DNA of 64,000 nt from Elusimicrobiota bacterium (GCA_016212855.1 JACRDP010000029.1:62001-126000); one strand, 5' to 3'. Numbered from the stretch's first letter, positions 39,527 to 49,209 are shown. Notes: a model not told the origin generated them from the sequence alone. Numbers and translations: made by a program.

Positions 39527-40611
39527 TAGTCCTCGATGCGCAGGAGAGTCACCGTGAAGGTCGTGCCGTGCCCGAGCCGGGTTTCGACGTCGATGCGGCC
39601 GCCGTGCGCCTTGACGATGCTGTCGGCGATGGCGAGGCCGAGGCCGGTGCCCTTCTGCTTGGTCGTGCGAAACGGCTTGAACAGATCGGTCCGGATGGAC
39701 TCGGGGATGCCCGGCCCGGTGTCGCCGATCGAGAACCAGGCCGCGCCCGCGCCCTTGCCCGAACGGACCGTGACGGTGCCTCGGGCTCCCATGGCCTGGA
39801 TCGCGTTGAGCAGCATGTTCCAAACTACCTGCCGCATCTGGTCCGCGTCGAAGGGGAAGGGCTCGAGGTCGTGGCCGAGGGCCAGCGACAGGCGCAGGTC
39901 GCCGGCGAGTTCCTTGTTGACGAAGGCCATCTCGGAGATCTCCTTGAGGAGCGCGTTGAGGTCGTGCTGGCCGCGGTTCAGGGGGCGGGGGCGCGCGTAG
40001 GTGAGGAAGTTGGTGAGCGTCTCGTTGAGGCGTTTGCTCTCGGTGCGCAGGACGCGGGTGACGGTGTCCTTGTCGTCGCGCGACAGGCCTTCGTCGGCCA
40101 GCTGCTGCGCCGCCATGACGATGGAGCCGAGCGGATTGCGAATCTCATGGGCGACGACGGCGGCCATCTCGCCGATGGTGGCGAGCGCTTCGGCGTGCGC
40201 GACGCGCTCCTCGAGGGCCTTTTGATCGGTCAGGTTCACGCCGTTGGAGATGTAGCCCAGAATGGCCCCGGCGTCGTCGCGCACGGCGGTGATGGTGAGG
40301 ATGAGCGGGATTTCGCGGCCGTCCTTGGCGCGGTTGATGAGTTCGCCGCGCCAATAGCCCTTCTTGGGGTCGAGGATACTGCGCCACATGCGTTGATAGA
40401 GCTCCGCGGTCGAATGACGGGAGCGCAGTATGGCCGGGGTCTTGCCGATAGCTTCGTCGCGCGAGAAGCCGTAGTGCGTGGTGAAGGCCTCGTTGATGTC
40501 GAGGATCACGCCCTTCGGGTCGCTGTAGAACATGACGTCGTTGGACCGGCGGAAGCCCGCCAGCAGCACGGTCATCAGGATCGTGTCGGAATTTTGGGGC
40601 ACGTGTTCCAT
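39526..40611 (-). CDS. PAS sensor histidine kinase, cognate to the NtrC-type regulator
   Basis: MEHVPQNSDTILMTVLLAGFRRSNDVMFYSDPKGVILDINEAFTTHYGFSRDEAIG...VVAHEIRNPLGSIVMAAQQL...DTGPGIPESIRTDLFKPFRTTKQKGTGLGLAI; TAATG overlap. Confidence 0.93.
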   Translation of the reverse strand: MEHVPQNSDTILMTVLLAGFRRSNDVMFYSDPKGVILDINEAFTTHYGFSRDEAIGKTPAILRSRHSTAELYQRMWRSILDPKKGYWRGELINRAKDGREIPLILTITAVRDDAGAILGYISNGVNLTDQKALEERVAHAEALATIGEMAAVVAHEIRNPLGSIVMAAQQLADEGLSRDDKDTVTRVLRTESKRLNETLTNFLTYARPRPLNRGQHDLNALLKEISEMAFVNKELAGDLRLSLALGHDLEPFPFDADQMRQVVWNMLLNAIQAMGARGTVTVRSGKGAGAAWFSIGDTGPGIPESIRTDLFKPFRTTKQKGTGLGLAIADSIVKAHGGRIDVETRLGHGTTFTVTLLRIED

Positions 40612-40640
40612 TTTGTAGCAAATTGCGGCATTAAACGATT

Positions 40641-40655
40641 TGGCCGTTATATTGC
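40641..40655 (+). promoter_or_regulatory. sigma54 promoter: TGGCCG-TTATA-TTGC
   Basis: 49 nt upstream of rpoN ATG. Confidence 0.65.
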
Positions 40656-40703
40656 TACGATGCCTGTCGGAACATATCAGCCAAATGTAACTTCTATAAT
40701 AAT

Positions 40704-41786
40704 ATGAAACAGTCTCAGAAGTTGTCTCTCGCCCACAGCCAGCGGCTCACCGTCATGGGACGCATGCGCATGGCCGATTGGATCGAGATGCCGGAGCGTG
40801 AATTCGCCCAGGAGATCGCCAAGCTCGAGAAGGACCCCCTGTTCCAAAAGCTGTATTTCGGGGACGGCCGCATCCCGGGCGCGTTGCGCCGGCAGCGTTG
40901 GCCGGGGGGCAAGCTCGAGGGCTCGTTCTACGAGATCGACGAGCGCACCGCCGCCGGCGCCGGCGAACGCGTCGGCGTCGAGGAATTCGCCGCGAAGCGC
41001 GGCCCGGCGCTGGCCGCGATCAAGCGCATGGGCCAAGCCGACTTCGAGCGCTACTTTCTCCACGGCGAAGACGCGCTCACGCTCGAGGAGATCGGCCGCC
41101 GCACGAAGCTCAAGCCCGAGGAGGTCCGCAGCATCCATGAGCTCGTCGTCGAGCTCGGCGCCCGCGCCGAGTTCGAGGGCAAGACCGCCGTGCCCTCCGC
41201 CGCGCCCGGCCGCCAGGCGGCCTGCTTGGCGAAGATCTCCTTCGACGGCGACGCGGCGAAGTTCGAATTCTACGCGCCGTACTGGGCCAGGGGGCTTTAT
41301 CAGATCCGTCACGATCTGCTCGACCGCTGGAAGGACGGCGGCCTGACGCCGGAGGAGCGCAAGCATCTGCCGGGCCTGCTCAAGCGCCTGGAGACCGTGA
41401 ACCTTCGCCAGAGCACCTTGTTCCGCCTGCTCGAAATGGTGGCGCAGCTTCAGTCCGATTTTCTGAAAAGCGAGCTCCCGGTGGACATTCGTCCGATCAG
41501 CCTGCGCCAGCTGGCTCGGCGTCTGGACCTGTCGCCGAGCACGGTCAGCCGCGCCTTCGCGCACCGCTCGATTCAGCTCCCCTCTCATAAAGAGCTTGCT
41601 TTGATTTCATTCGTGCCCGGACGGCGCAGCGTCCTGCGCTCGCTTCTCGCCGGCTGGCTGGGCGAGAACCTCGCCGTGACCGACGCGGCGCTCACCGAGC
41701 GGCTGAAGGCGGAGAAGGGGATTTCCATCTCCCGCCGCACGGTCAACGCCGTCCGCCACGAGCTGCACGCGACGAAAAAAAAGTAG
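40704..41786 (+). CDS. rpoN: divergent short RNA polymerase sigma54 factor
   Basis: Region I-like SLAHSQRLTVMGRMRMADWIEMPEREFAQEIAKLEKDP; core LSPSTVSRAFAHRSIQLPSHKELALISFV; RpoN-box-like ISRRTVNAVRHEL. 360 aa. Confidence 0.8.
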   Translation: MKQSQKLSLAHSQRLTVMGRMRMADWIEMPEREFAQEIAKLEKDPLFQKLYFGDGRIPGALRRQRWPGGKLEGSFYEIDERTAAGAGERVGVEEFAAKRGPALAAIKRMGQADFERYFLHGEDALTLEEIGRRTKLKPEEVRSIHELVVELGARAEFEGKTAVPSAAPGRQAACLAKISFDGDAAKFEFYAPYWARGLYQIRHDLLDRWKDGGLTPEERKHLPGLLKRLETVNLRQSTLFRLLEMVAQLQSDFLKSELPVDIRPISLRQLARRLDLSPSTVSRAFAHRSIQLPSHKELALISFVPGRRSVLRSLLAGWLGENLAVTDAALTERLKAEKGISISRRTVNAVRHELHATKKK

Positions 41787-41788
41787 CC

Positions 41789-41803
41789 TGGCCGTTTTGT
41801 TGC
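41789..41803 (+). promoter_or_regulatory. sigma54 promoter: TGGCCG-TTTTG-TTGC
   Basis: 14 nt from ATG at 41817. Confidence 0.75.
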
Positions 41804-41816
41804 CTGCATCTTAGGC

Positions 41817-43652
41817 ATGGACCTCGTTTCCGGGACCCAAGCCCTGGCGCCGTTGCGCAGCGGACAGCGCGTGCTCGTCGGCTCGGGCGCCGCGGCGCCG
41901 CAAGCGCTCATCGAGGCGCTGGCCGAGCGGGCGATCGGCCTCTCCGACGTCGAGGTCCTGCACCTGATGACTCTCGCCAAGGCGCCTTACGCCGCGCCGT
42001 CCTTCAACGGCCACGTGCGTCATAACGCGCTGTTCATCGGCGCCAACACTCGCGACGCCGTAGGCGCGGGGCTCGCGGATTACACGCCCTGCTTTCTTCA
42101 CGAGGTTCCGGGCCTTTTCCGCTCCGGGCATATTCCGCTCGACGTCGCCCTCATCCAGGTCTCGCCTCCGCGCGGCGGCGTCTGCTCGTTGGGGGTTTCC
42201 GTCGACGTGGTCAAAGCCGCGGTCGAGTCCGCCGCGTACGTCGTCGCACAGGTCAACGAGAACATGCCCTGGACGGAGGGCGACTCGACCGTCTCCGTGG
42301 ACGACATCGACGCCTTCGTGGCCGGGAACGTTCCGCTTCTCGAATTGCCGGCGCGCGACGCCACGGCGGAGGCGCTGTGGATCGGGCGCTACGTGCGCGA
42401 GCTCGTCGAAGACGGCGCGACCATCCAGGTCGGCATCGGCGCGGTGCCCGACGCGGTTCTGGCCGCGCTCGCGGGCAAAAAGGACCTCGGCGTGCATTCG
42501 GAGATGATCTCCGACGGCGTGCTCGATCTCTGGAAGGCCGGAGTCGTCACGGGCAAGAGAAAGAGTCTCCACCCCGGACGCATCGTGACCTCCTTTTGCA
42601 TGGGGAGCCGGCGCCTGTACGAGACCGTCAACGACAACCCTCACTTCCTGTTCCACCCGAGCGACTACGTCAACGATCCCGTCGTCGTCGCGAGCAATCA
42701 GAAGATGGTGTCGATCAACTCGGCCCTGCTCGTGGACCTGACCGGGCAGGTCGCCGCCGACTCCCTCGGCGGCCGGCTTTACAGCGGCGTCGGCGGCCAG
42801 GTGGACTTCGTGCGCGGGGCCGCGGCCTCGCGCGGCGGCAAGTCCATCATCGTGCTGCCCTCGACGGCGAAGGGGGGGACGGTTTCCCGTATCGCGACGA
42901 CCCTCTCTCCCGGGACCGGCGTCGTCACGACGCGCGCCGACATCGACTACGTCGTCACCGAATACGGCATCGCCAGCCTCAAGGCCAAGACGATCCGTCA
43001 GCGCGCCGTCTCGCTCATTCAAATCGCGCATCCGCGCTTCCGCGCGGCGCTCGCCGTCGAGGCGGAGAAGGCGGGCCTGCTCGACGCGGGGCACATCCTG
43101 CCTCCCGACGGCGGGCGCTACCCGATCGAGCTGCAGACGCGCCGTCGAATCGGAAAACTGGACCTGGTGTTCCGACCGCTGAGCCCCGCCGACGAACGCG
43201 CCTTAAAGGATCTGTTCTACGCGCAGTCGGAGGAGACGACCGCGTTCCGCTTCGGCACGCCCCTCTCCAGACTCTCCGAGGCGCAATTCCAGGAGCTCGT
43301 GGCCATCGATTTCCGCACGTCGATGGCGCTGGGCGCGTTCCTCTGCGAGGGGCGCCGGCGCCGTCTCGTGGGCGTGGCGCGCTATCACGCGCGCGCCGGC
43401 GAGCGCGAGGCCGAGCTGAGCGTCGCGGTGCGCGACGACTTCCAGCGCCAGGGCGTGGGCGGCGCGCTGGTGCGCGGCCTGGCGGAGATCGGCGTCGCGC
43501 GCGGCCTGGAGTCGTTCCGGTGCGAGGAGCGCGGGCCCGGCATCGTGAAGCTTCTGCGCGGCAGCTTTTCAGAAGTGCGCGAGCGGTCCGCCGCGGACGG
43601 CGTCGGCCGTTCGTGGGTCCGGCTCGCCGATCGTTTCGCGGATCGAACATAG
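41817..43652 (+). CDS. acetyl-CoA hydrolase/CoA-transferase with C-terminal GNAT domain
   Basis: VQVGIGAVPDAVLAALAGKKDLGVHSEMISDGVLDL; GGQVDFVRGAAASRGGKSIIVLPSTAKGG; C-terminal VAVRDDFQRQGVGGALVRGLAEIGVARG. Confidence 0.88.
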   Translation: MDLVSGTQALAPLRSGQRVLVGSGAAAPQALIEALAERAIGLSDVEVLHLMTLAKAPYAAPSFNGHVRHNALFIGANTRDAVGAGLADYTPCFLHEVPGLFRSGHIPLDVALIQVSPPRGGVCSLGVSVDVVKAAVESAAYVVAQVNENMPWTEGDSTVSVDDIDAFVAGNVPLLELPARDATAEALWIGRYVRELVEDGATIQVGIGAVPDAVLAALAGKKDLGVHSEMISDGVLDLWKAGVVTGKRKSLHPGRIVTSFCMGSRRLYETVNDNPHFLFHPSDYVNDPVVVASNQKMVSINSALLVDLTGQVAADSLGGRLYSGVGGQVDFVRGAAASRGGKSIIVLPSTAKGGTVSRIATTLSPGTGVVTTRADIDYVVTEYGIASLKAKTIRQRAVSLIQIAHPRFRAALAVEAEKAGLLDAGHILPPDGGRYPIELQTRRRIGKLDLVFRPLSPADERALKDLFYAQSEETTAFRFGTPLSRLSEAQFQELVAIDFRTSMALGAFLCEGRRRRLVGVARYHARAGEREAELSVAVRDDFQRQGVGGALVRGLAEIGVARGLESFRCEERGPGIVKLLRGSFSEVRERSAADGVGRSWVRLADRFADRT

Positions 43653-43667
43653 ACGCAAGGAGAGACT

Positions 43668-43790
43668 ATGGCCTTCTTACTTCCGGTCGTGGGAGCGTTC
43701 GCGGCGGTCGCCGGCATGATCGCGTTCCTTGTCTACTGCGGCGGGGAATTCGACGCCGAGGCGAAGAAGGTCGCGGATCACCGGCCCTAG
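43668..43790 (+). CDS. 40-aa single-TM protein, CcoS-like topology
   Basis: SD aaggagag; MAFLLPVVGAFAAVAGMIAFLVYCGGEFDAEAKKVADHRP*. Confidence 0.6.
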   Translation: MAFLLPVVGAFAAVAGMIAFLVYCGGEFDAEAKKVADHRP

Positions 43791-44227
43791 GCCGGACGCG
43801 CCTTTTTCAGCGAGCAGCCCGGCAGCCAGCGTCCGTCGCCGCGGACGTAGTGCTCCTTCTTCCAGACGGGCAGGCGGTGCTTGATTTCCTCGAGCACGAA
43901 GCGGCAGGCCTCGAAGGCCTCGGCGCGGTGCGCGGAGCCGGCGGCGATGGCCACGCTCGCCTCCCCGACGGCGAGCCGGCCGACGCGGTGCTCGACGGCG
44001 ACCGTCACGGGCCAGCGGCGTCGCGCCTCGGCGGCGATGCGCGCGAGCTCTTTTTCCGCCAGGGGGACGAAGCAGTCGTAGCTGACGGCCTTGACGCGCC
44101 GGCCCGCGTGAACCGCGCGCACGACGCCGACGAAGCTCGCCGACGCGCCGTGCGCGGGCGAGGCCGTCGCGCGGCATAGGCGCGCGAGGTCGAGCGGGGC
44201 CTTCGTGATCCTTGTCATCCGCCGCAT
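43787..44227 (-). CDS. moaE: molybdopterin synthase catalytic subunit
   Basis: GASASFVGVVRAVHAGRRVKAVSYDCFVPLAEKEL...HRVGRLAVGEASVAIAAGSAHRAEAFEACRFVLEEIKHRLPVWKKEHY. Confidence 0.92.
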   Translation of the reverse strand: MRRMTRITKAPLDLARLCRATASPAHGASASFVGVVRAVHAGRRVKAVSYDCFVPLAEKELARIAAEARRRWPVTVAVEHRVGRLAVGEASVAIAAGSAHRAEAFEACRFVLEEIKHRLPVWKKEHYVRGDGRWLPGCSLKKARPA

Positions 44228-44451
44228 ACGGGGGGAAGGACCGCCAGACGTCCTTTGGCGGGTACGCGGTCATTCGGGGCCAAGGTGCAGTCGGTCGCGG
44301 CGAGGACGCAGCCCGCGAGATCCTCGCCCAGGACGAGGCGCAAGGCGGCGAGCGTCTGGCGCGCGGTGGCGCGCGGCGGCAGCTCGGCGCGGACGACGGC
44401 TCCGTGACCGGCGTCGCGCAGTCGGCCGTACAACTCGATGACGCGCTTCAT
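44215..44451 (-). CDS. moaD: molybdopterin synthase sulfur carrier subunit
   Basis: MKRVIELYGRLRDAGHGAVVRAELPPRATARQTLAAL...VLPPVCGG (C-terminal GG). Confidence 0.88.
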   Translation of the reverse strand: MKRVIELYGRLRDAGHGAVVRAELPPRATARQTLAALRLVLGEDLAGCVLAATDCTLAPNDRVPAKGRLAVLPPVCGG

Positions 44452-44493
44452 CCGCGGTCGCCTCCTACGGCGATCGATGCGACCATTTCCTCG

Positions 44494-45474
44494 CTATGCT
44501 CGGTCATGGTCGCCGCCGCGGGCGATGTGCGCCGCGTGCGGCAATAGCTCCGATAGCACGGCGAGCCCGTCGCGCACGCCGCCGGGGCTTCCGGGCAGGC
44601 AGACGACGAGGCAGGTCCCGGCGAGTCCCGCCGTCGAGCGCGAGAGCGAAGCGTGCGCGAGTCGAATCGAGCCGAAGGCGCGCAGAGCCTCGCCGATCCC
44701 CGGGATGAGGCGATCGCAGGCCGCCTCGACCGCCTCGGGCGTGACGTCGCGAGGCGAGAGGCCGGTTCCGCCGGTGAGCGCCACGAGAGCGCGGCCCTTC
44801 GCGGCGGAGCGGATTTCCGCTTCGACGCGGCCGGCGTCGTCAGGGAGCAGGACCTTGCGGTCCACCGTGAAACCGAGCTCCTTCAGGCCGGCCGCCAGGG
44901 CCGGTCCGGAAACGTCCTTGCGCTGGCCGCGGCTCGCGCGGTCGCTGACCGTGATCACGCAGGCGCGGCCGAGCTTCGGAGGTTTCGCGGAGCGGGGGGC
45001 TTTCAGGTCGGAGGACTTCGGGTGGCGCCAGAAGCCGCTCTTTCCGCCCTTCTTGTATTCCAGCCGGACGTCTCCGATCTCGAGAGCGGGGTCCACCTGC
45101 TTGACGAGATCGTAAACGGCGAGCAGCGCGCCCGTCGCTCCGGCGAGCGCCTCCATCTCGACGCCGGTCTTGGCGAAGGCCGAGGCGACGCAGCGTGCGC
45201 GCACCCCGGGCAAGGACTCGTCGCACTCGAAGGAGACGCTCACGGAGTCCAGGGGAAGAGGATGGCACAGGGGAATCGTTTCGCCGGTCCGCTTGGCCGC
45301 CATGATGCCGGCGGCCTCGCCGAGTTTGAGCGCGTCGCCTTTAGGAAGCTTTCCGTCTCGCACGAGCCGGAAGGCGGCGCGGCCCATGCGCAAAATCCCG
45401 ACCGCTTCGGCGCGACGCTGCGTGGGGAGCTTGCCACCGACGTCGATCATGCGCAGGCGGGGAAGGTGAGCCAT
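44494..45474 (-). CDS. moaCB: MoaC-MoaB/Mog fusion
   Basis: N: RMIDVGGKLPTQRRAEAVG...IPLCHPLPLDSVSV; C: ACVITVSDRASRGQRKDVSGPALAAGLKELG...LTGGTGLSPRDVTPEAVE. Confidence 0.92.
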   Translation of the reverse strand: MAHLPRLRMIDVGGKLPTQRRAEAVGILRMGRAAFRLVRDGKLPKGDALKLGEAAGIMAAKRTGETIPLCHPLPLDSVSVSFECDESLPGVRARCVASAFAKTGVEMEALAGATGALLAVYDLVKQVDPALEIGDVRLEYKKGGKSGFWRHPKSSDLKAPRSAKPPKLGRACVITVSDRASRGQRKDVSGPALAAGLKELGFTVDRKVLLPDDAGRVEAEIRSAAKGRALVALTGGTGLSPRDVTPEAVEAACDRLIPGIGEALRAFGSIRLAHASLSRSTAGLAGTCLVVCLPGSPGGVRDGLAVLSELLPHAAHIARGGDHDRA

Positions 45475-45517
45475 GAGAGGATGAGTTTAGCAAACCGCCG
45501 GGGGAATTGCGTCCGGC

Positions 45518-45808
45518 CTAGGTGCGCCAGACGCGGAAGCGCCAGGTCCGCCGCTGCATGTGCTCGAGGTACTGCTTGAGAAACTCGTCGGCGGAGACGT
45601 CGCGCATGTGCTGGGCGAGGATCTCGACCGTCACGTCGTCGCCCAACTGCCAGAACCCGGCCTCGACCGGGGGCTCGCGACGCAGGCGGGCGAGCAAGAC
45701 CGTGGACTCCAGGGACGTGACGACGAGCAGGCTTTCCAGGCGCGTGCGGTTGATGAGCTCGTAGACGTGAACCCGGACGGTCTGGGAAGGCACGGGCGTG
45801 ATCGCCAT
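45518..45808 (-). CDS. hypothetical protein, about 96 aa
   Basis: MAITPVPSQTVRVHVYELINRTRLESLLVVTSLESTVLLARLRREPP...; track start at 46678 rejected because it lies antisense inside the carboxylase gene. Confidence 0.55.
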   Translation of the reverse strand: MAITPVPSQTVRVHVYELINRTRLESLLVVTSLESTVLLARLRREPPVEAGFWQLGDDVTVEILAQHMRDVSADEFLKQYLEHMQRRTWRFRVWRT

Positions 45809-45901
45809 GACCCCAGTGTGGGTCCGGCGCCCGGAAACTTCCACCAAATTCGTCCTTTTTAACCCATTTTTTACGATGACCGGAATTAGTATTATCCCAC
45901 C

Positions 45902-47500
45902 ATGATCGACGCCGACACGCCTCCGATTCAGTCCGCGGCCGACCGCGTCTCCGCGGACTTCAAGGCGAACGCCGCGCATCACGCCGGCCTGCTCAAGGAC
46001 CTCGAGGCCAGGCTCGTCCGGGCCCGGGCGGGCGGGCCGGTCAAGTCGGTCGACCTGCACCGCTCGCGGGGCAAGCTCACCGCTCGCGAGCGCGTGGAGC
46101 GCCTGCTCGACCACGGCTCTTATTGCCTCGAACTGTCGGCGCTGGCCGCGATGGGCCTCTACGACGACGAGGTCCCGGCCGCGGGCATGATCACGGGCCT
46201 GGGCGTGGTCAGCGGCCGGCTGTGCGTGATCGTCGCCAACGACGCGACGGTCAAGGGCGGCACCTACTACGCCGAAACGATCAAGAAGCACCTGCGCGCG
46301 CAGGAGGTGGCGCTCGAAAACCGCCTGCCCTGCGTGTACCTCGTGGACTCCGGCGGCGTGTTCCTCCCCAAGCAGGCCGAAGTGTTCCCGGACAAGGACC
46401 ACTTCGGGCGCATCTTCTACAACCAGGCCTGGATGTCCTCGCTCGAGATCCCGCAGATCGCGGTGGTCATGGGCATGTGCACCGCCGGCGGCGCCTACGT
46501 GCCCGCGATGGCCGACGAGTGCGTGATCGTGCGCAACCAGGGCACGATCTATCTCGGCGGCCCGCCCCTCGTTAAGGCCGCGACCGGCGAGGAGAGCACG
46601 GCGGAGGAACTCGGCGGCGGCGATATGCACTGCCGGGTTTCCGGCGTGACCGATCACCTGGCCGACAACGACGAGCACGCGCTGCAGATATGCCGCGCGA
46701 TCGTCGCCAATCTCAATGCTCCTTTATTTAATCTGGGCGAGGGCGAGTCGCCCCTCTATCCCGCCGACGATCTTTACGGGCTGGTGAATCGAGACCTCCG
46801 TCGTCCGTGCGATCCTCGAGAAGTGATCGCGCGTCTCGTGGACGGCTCCCGCTTCCACGAGTTCAAGGCCCTGTACGGCACGACGATGACCACCGGCTTC
46901 GCCAAGATCCACGGCCGGCCGGTGGGCATCCTCGCCAACCGCGGCATTCTTTTTTCAGAGGCCGCGCTCAAGGGCGCGCACTTCATCGAGCTGTGCGACC
47001 AGCGCAAGATCCCGCTTCTCTTCCTCCAGAACATCACCGGCTTCATGGTCGGCAAGGAGTTCGAGCAGGCCGGGATCATCAAGCACGGCGCCAAGCTCGT
47101 CCAGGCCGTCTCGACCGCGCGCGTGCCCAAAATAACCGTGATCGTCGGCTCCTCCAACGGCGCCGGCAACTACGCGATGTGCGGCCGCGCCTTCGGCGCG
47201 CGCTTCCTGTTCACCTGGCCGAACGCGCGCATCTCGGTGATGGGCGCCGACCAGGCCGCGACGGTCATGACCATCATCAAGCGCGCCAAGCAGGCGCTCA
47301 CGGCCGACGAAGAAGCCAAGATCCAGGCGCCGATCCGCGCCCAGTATGAGGCCGAGGGCCATCCGTATTACGGCACCGCTCGCCTGTGGGACGACGGGAT
47401 CATCGCGCCCGCCGACACGCGCCAGGTCCTCGCCATGGCGCTGGCCGCGGCCGCGCACGCGCCGATCGGCGAGCTCCATCGACCCGTGTTCCGGATGTAA
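45902..47500 (+). CDS. mccB: acyl-CoA carboxylase carboxyltransferase subunit (methylcrotonyl-CoA carboxylase beta type)
   Basis: [110 protein letters not shown]. Confidence 0.93.
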   Translation: MIDADTPPIQSAADRVSADFKANAAHHAGLLKDLEARLVRARAGGPVKSVDLHRSRGKLTARERVERLLDHGSYCLELSALAAMGLYDDEVPAAGMITGLGVVSGRLCVIVANDATVKGGTYYAETIKKHLRAQEVALENRLPCVYLVDSGGVFLPKQAEVFPDKDHFGRIFYNQAWMSSLEIPQIAVVMGMCTAGGAYVPAMADECVIVRNQGTIYLGGPPLVKAATGEESTAEELGGGDMHCRVSGVTDHLADNDEHALQICRAIVANLNAPLFNLGEGESPLYPADDLYGLVNRDLRRPCDPREVIARLVDGSRFHEFKALYGTTMTTGFAKIHGRPVGILANRGILFSEAALKGAHFIELCDQRKIPLLFLQNITGFMVGKEFEQAGIIKHGAKLVQAVSTARVPKITVIVGSSNGAGNYAMCGRAFGARFLFTWPNARISVMGADQAATVMTIIKRAKQALTADEEAKIQAPIRAQYEAEGHPYYGTARLWDDGIIAPADTRQVLAMALAAAAHAPIGELHRPVFRM

Positions 47501-48282
47501 TGGTGGAATACCAGCACCTGAAGGTTCACGCCGGCCCCGTCACCAAGGTGACGCTCTCGCGCCCCGAGCTGCGCAACGCGATGAGCGACGAGACCTTGCG
47601 CTCGTTGACCTTGGTCTTCCGCGAGATCGCGTCCAATCCCGAGGTCCGCGCCGTGATCGTGACGGGCGGCGGCAAGGATTTCTGCGCCGGCGCCGACATC
47701 AACTGGATGAAGGCCTCGGGCAAGCTCTCTACCGAGGAGGGCAAGAAGGACGCCCGCCTGCTGGCCGACATGCTTTCGGCCGTCGACGACTGCCCCGTCC
47801 CCGTCATCGTCGCGGCGCAGGGCAACTGCTTCGGCGGCGGCATCGGCCTGCTCGCCGCCTGCGACATCGCCCTCGTCTCCGAAGACGCGAAGATGTCGTT
47901 CTCCGAGTGCCGCCTGGGCATCATGCCCGCCGTCATCTCCAGCTGGGTGCTCCCGAAAATCGGGATCGCCAACGCCCGCCGCTACTACCTGACCGCCGAG
48001 GTGTTCGGCGCGAAGGAAGCCGTGGCCATGGGCCTCGCCCACGAGGAGGTCAAGCCCGAGGAGCTGTATCTCAAGGCCGACGCGGCCGTCGCCAACATCA
48101 TGAAGTGCGGCCCCAACGCCGTGCGCACGGCCAAGGCGCTGCTGCCGCGTCTCAGGCCTCTCGGTCTCAACCAGCAGATCGGCCTGACGGTCGACACGCT
48201 CGTGCGTCTGCGCTCCTCGGCCGAAGGCCAGGAGGGCCTCGCCGCCTTCCTCGAAAAACGCGCTCCCGAATGGACGCGGTAA
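47500..48282 (+). CDS. enoyl-CoA hydratase/isomerase family (methylglutaconyl-CoA hydratase candidate)
   Basis: [94 protein letters not shown]. Confidence 0.9.
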   Translation: MVEYQHLKVHAGPVTKVTLSRPELRNAMSDETLRSLTLVFREIASNPEVRAVIVTGGGKDFCAGADINWMKASGKLSTEEGKKDARLLADMLSAVDDCPVPVIVAAQGNCFGGGIGLLAACDIALVSEDAKMSFSECRLGIMPAVISSWVLPKIGIANARRYYLTAEVFGAKEAVAMGLAHEEVKPEELYLKADAAVANIMKCGPNAVRTAKALLPRLRPLGLNQQIGLTVDTLVRLRSSAEGQEGLAAFLEKRAPEWTR

Positions 48283-49166
48283 AACCCAGGCCGACGCCGC
48301 GCCTCGTCGAGGTCGGCCCGCGCGACGGGCTGCAGAGCGAGAAGGGCGTCGTCTCCCTCGAGGCGAAGGTCGCATTCGTGGACGCGCTCTCCGAGACCGG
48401 GCTCAAGGAGATCGAGTCGGGCGCCTTCGTCAACCCGAAGTCCGTGCCGCAGATGGCGAACTCCGAGCAGGTGTTCGCGCGTATCAAGCGCAAGCCGGGC
48501 GTGATCTACTCCGCGCTCGTGCCCAACGAGATCGGCCTCGACCTGGCGCTCGCGTGCAAGGCCGACAAAATCAACGTCTTCACCGCGGCGACGGAGTCCT
48601 TCAACCAGAAGAACATCAAGGCCTCGATCAAGGAGTCCATCGAGCGCTTCAAGCCCGTCGTCCTGCGCACGCGTCAGGCGAAGCTGCCCGTGCGCGGCTA
48701 CATTTCGACCGCCTTCTGGTGCCCGTACGAGGGCCAGGTGAAGCCCGAGAAGGTCGTCGAGGTCGTCAAGATGCTCTCCGGCATCGGCGTCGCCGAGTTC
48801 TCCATCGGCGACACGATCGGCAAGGCGTCGCCCGACGAGGTCCGAAAGCTTCTGTTCCTGCTGTGCAAGGCCGTGCCCAAGGACAGCATCTACCTCCACT
48901 TCCACAACACCTTCGGCCGCGCGGTGGCCAACGCGATCGTGGCGTGGAAAACCTTCGGCATCACCGGCTTCGACTCCTCGACGGGGGGGGTCGGCGGCTG
49001 CCCTTACGCGCCCGGCGCGTCGGGCAACGTGGCCACCGAGGCGCTCGTCTCCGCGTTTAAGGCGGCGGGCTCCGATACCGGCGTCGATGAGGCGAAGCTC
49101 AAGGCCGCCGCCGTCGCCCTGTTCAAGCACCTCGGCCGCGCGCCGGGCACCCGCCCGCCCAAATAA
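48270..49166 (+). CDS. mvaB: hydroxymethylglutaryl-CoA lyase
   Basis: PRLVEVGPRDGLQSEKGVVSLEAKVAFVDALSETGLKEIESGAFV; DTIGKASPDEV; GGCPYAPGASGNVATE. Confidence 0.95.
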   Translation: MDAVKPRPTPRLVEVGPRDGLQSEKGVVSLEAKVAFVDALSETGLKEIESGAFVNPKSVPQMANSEQVFARIKRKPGVIYSALVPNEIGLDLALACKADKINVFTAATESFNQKNIKASIKESIERFKPVVLRTRQAKLPVRGYISTAFWCPYEGQVKPEKVVEVVKMLSGIGVAEFSIGDTIGKASPDEVRKLLFLLCKAVPKDSIYLHFHNTFGRAVANAIVAWKTFGITGFDSSTGGVGGCPYAPGASGNVATEALVSAFKAAGSDTGVDEAKLKAAAVALFKHLGRAPGTRPPK

Positions 49167-49209
49167 CCGCCTGCCGCAGGCAGCCCGCCGGGACCACCCA
49201 TTCTTTTAT

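Noticed and set aside
40611-40640. Possible minus-strand sigma54 site upstream of the kinase at 40611 (ATGCCGCAATTTGC)
   Set aside because: Spacing between GCC and TTGC is wrong and the element is too close to the ATG.
47368-48375. 335-aa minus-strand ORF and similar long ORFs such as 45518-46678 (-) upstream part, 51605-52909 (-), 59700-61262 (-)
   Set aside because: All are antisense to genes with clear family motifs; skewed shadow composition.
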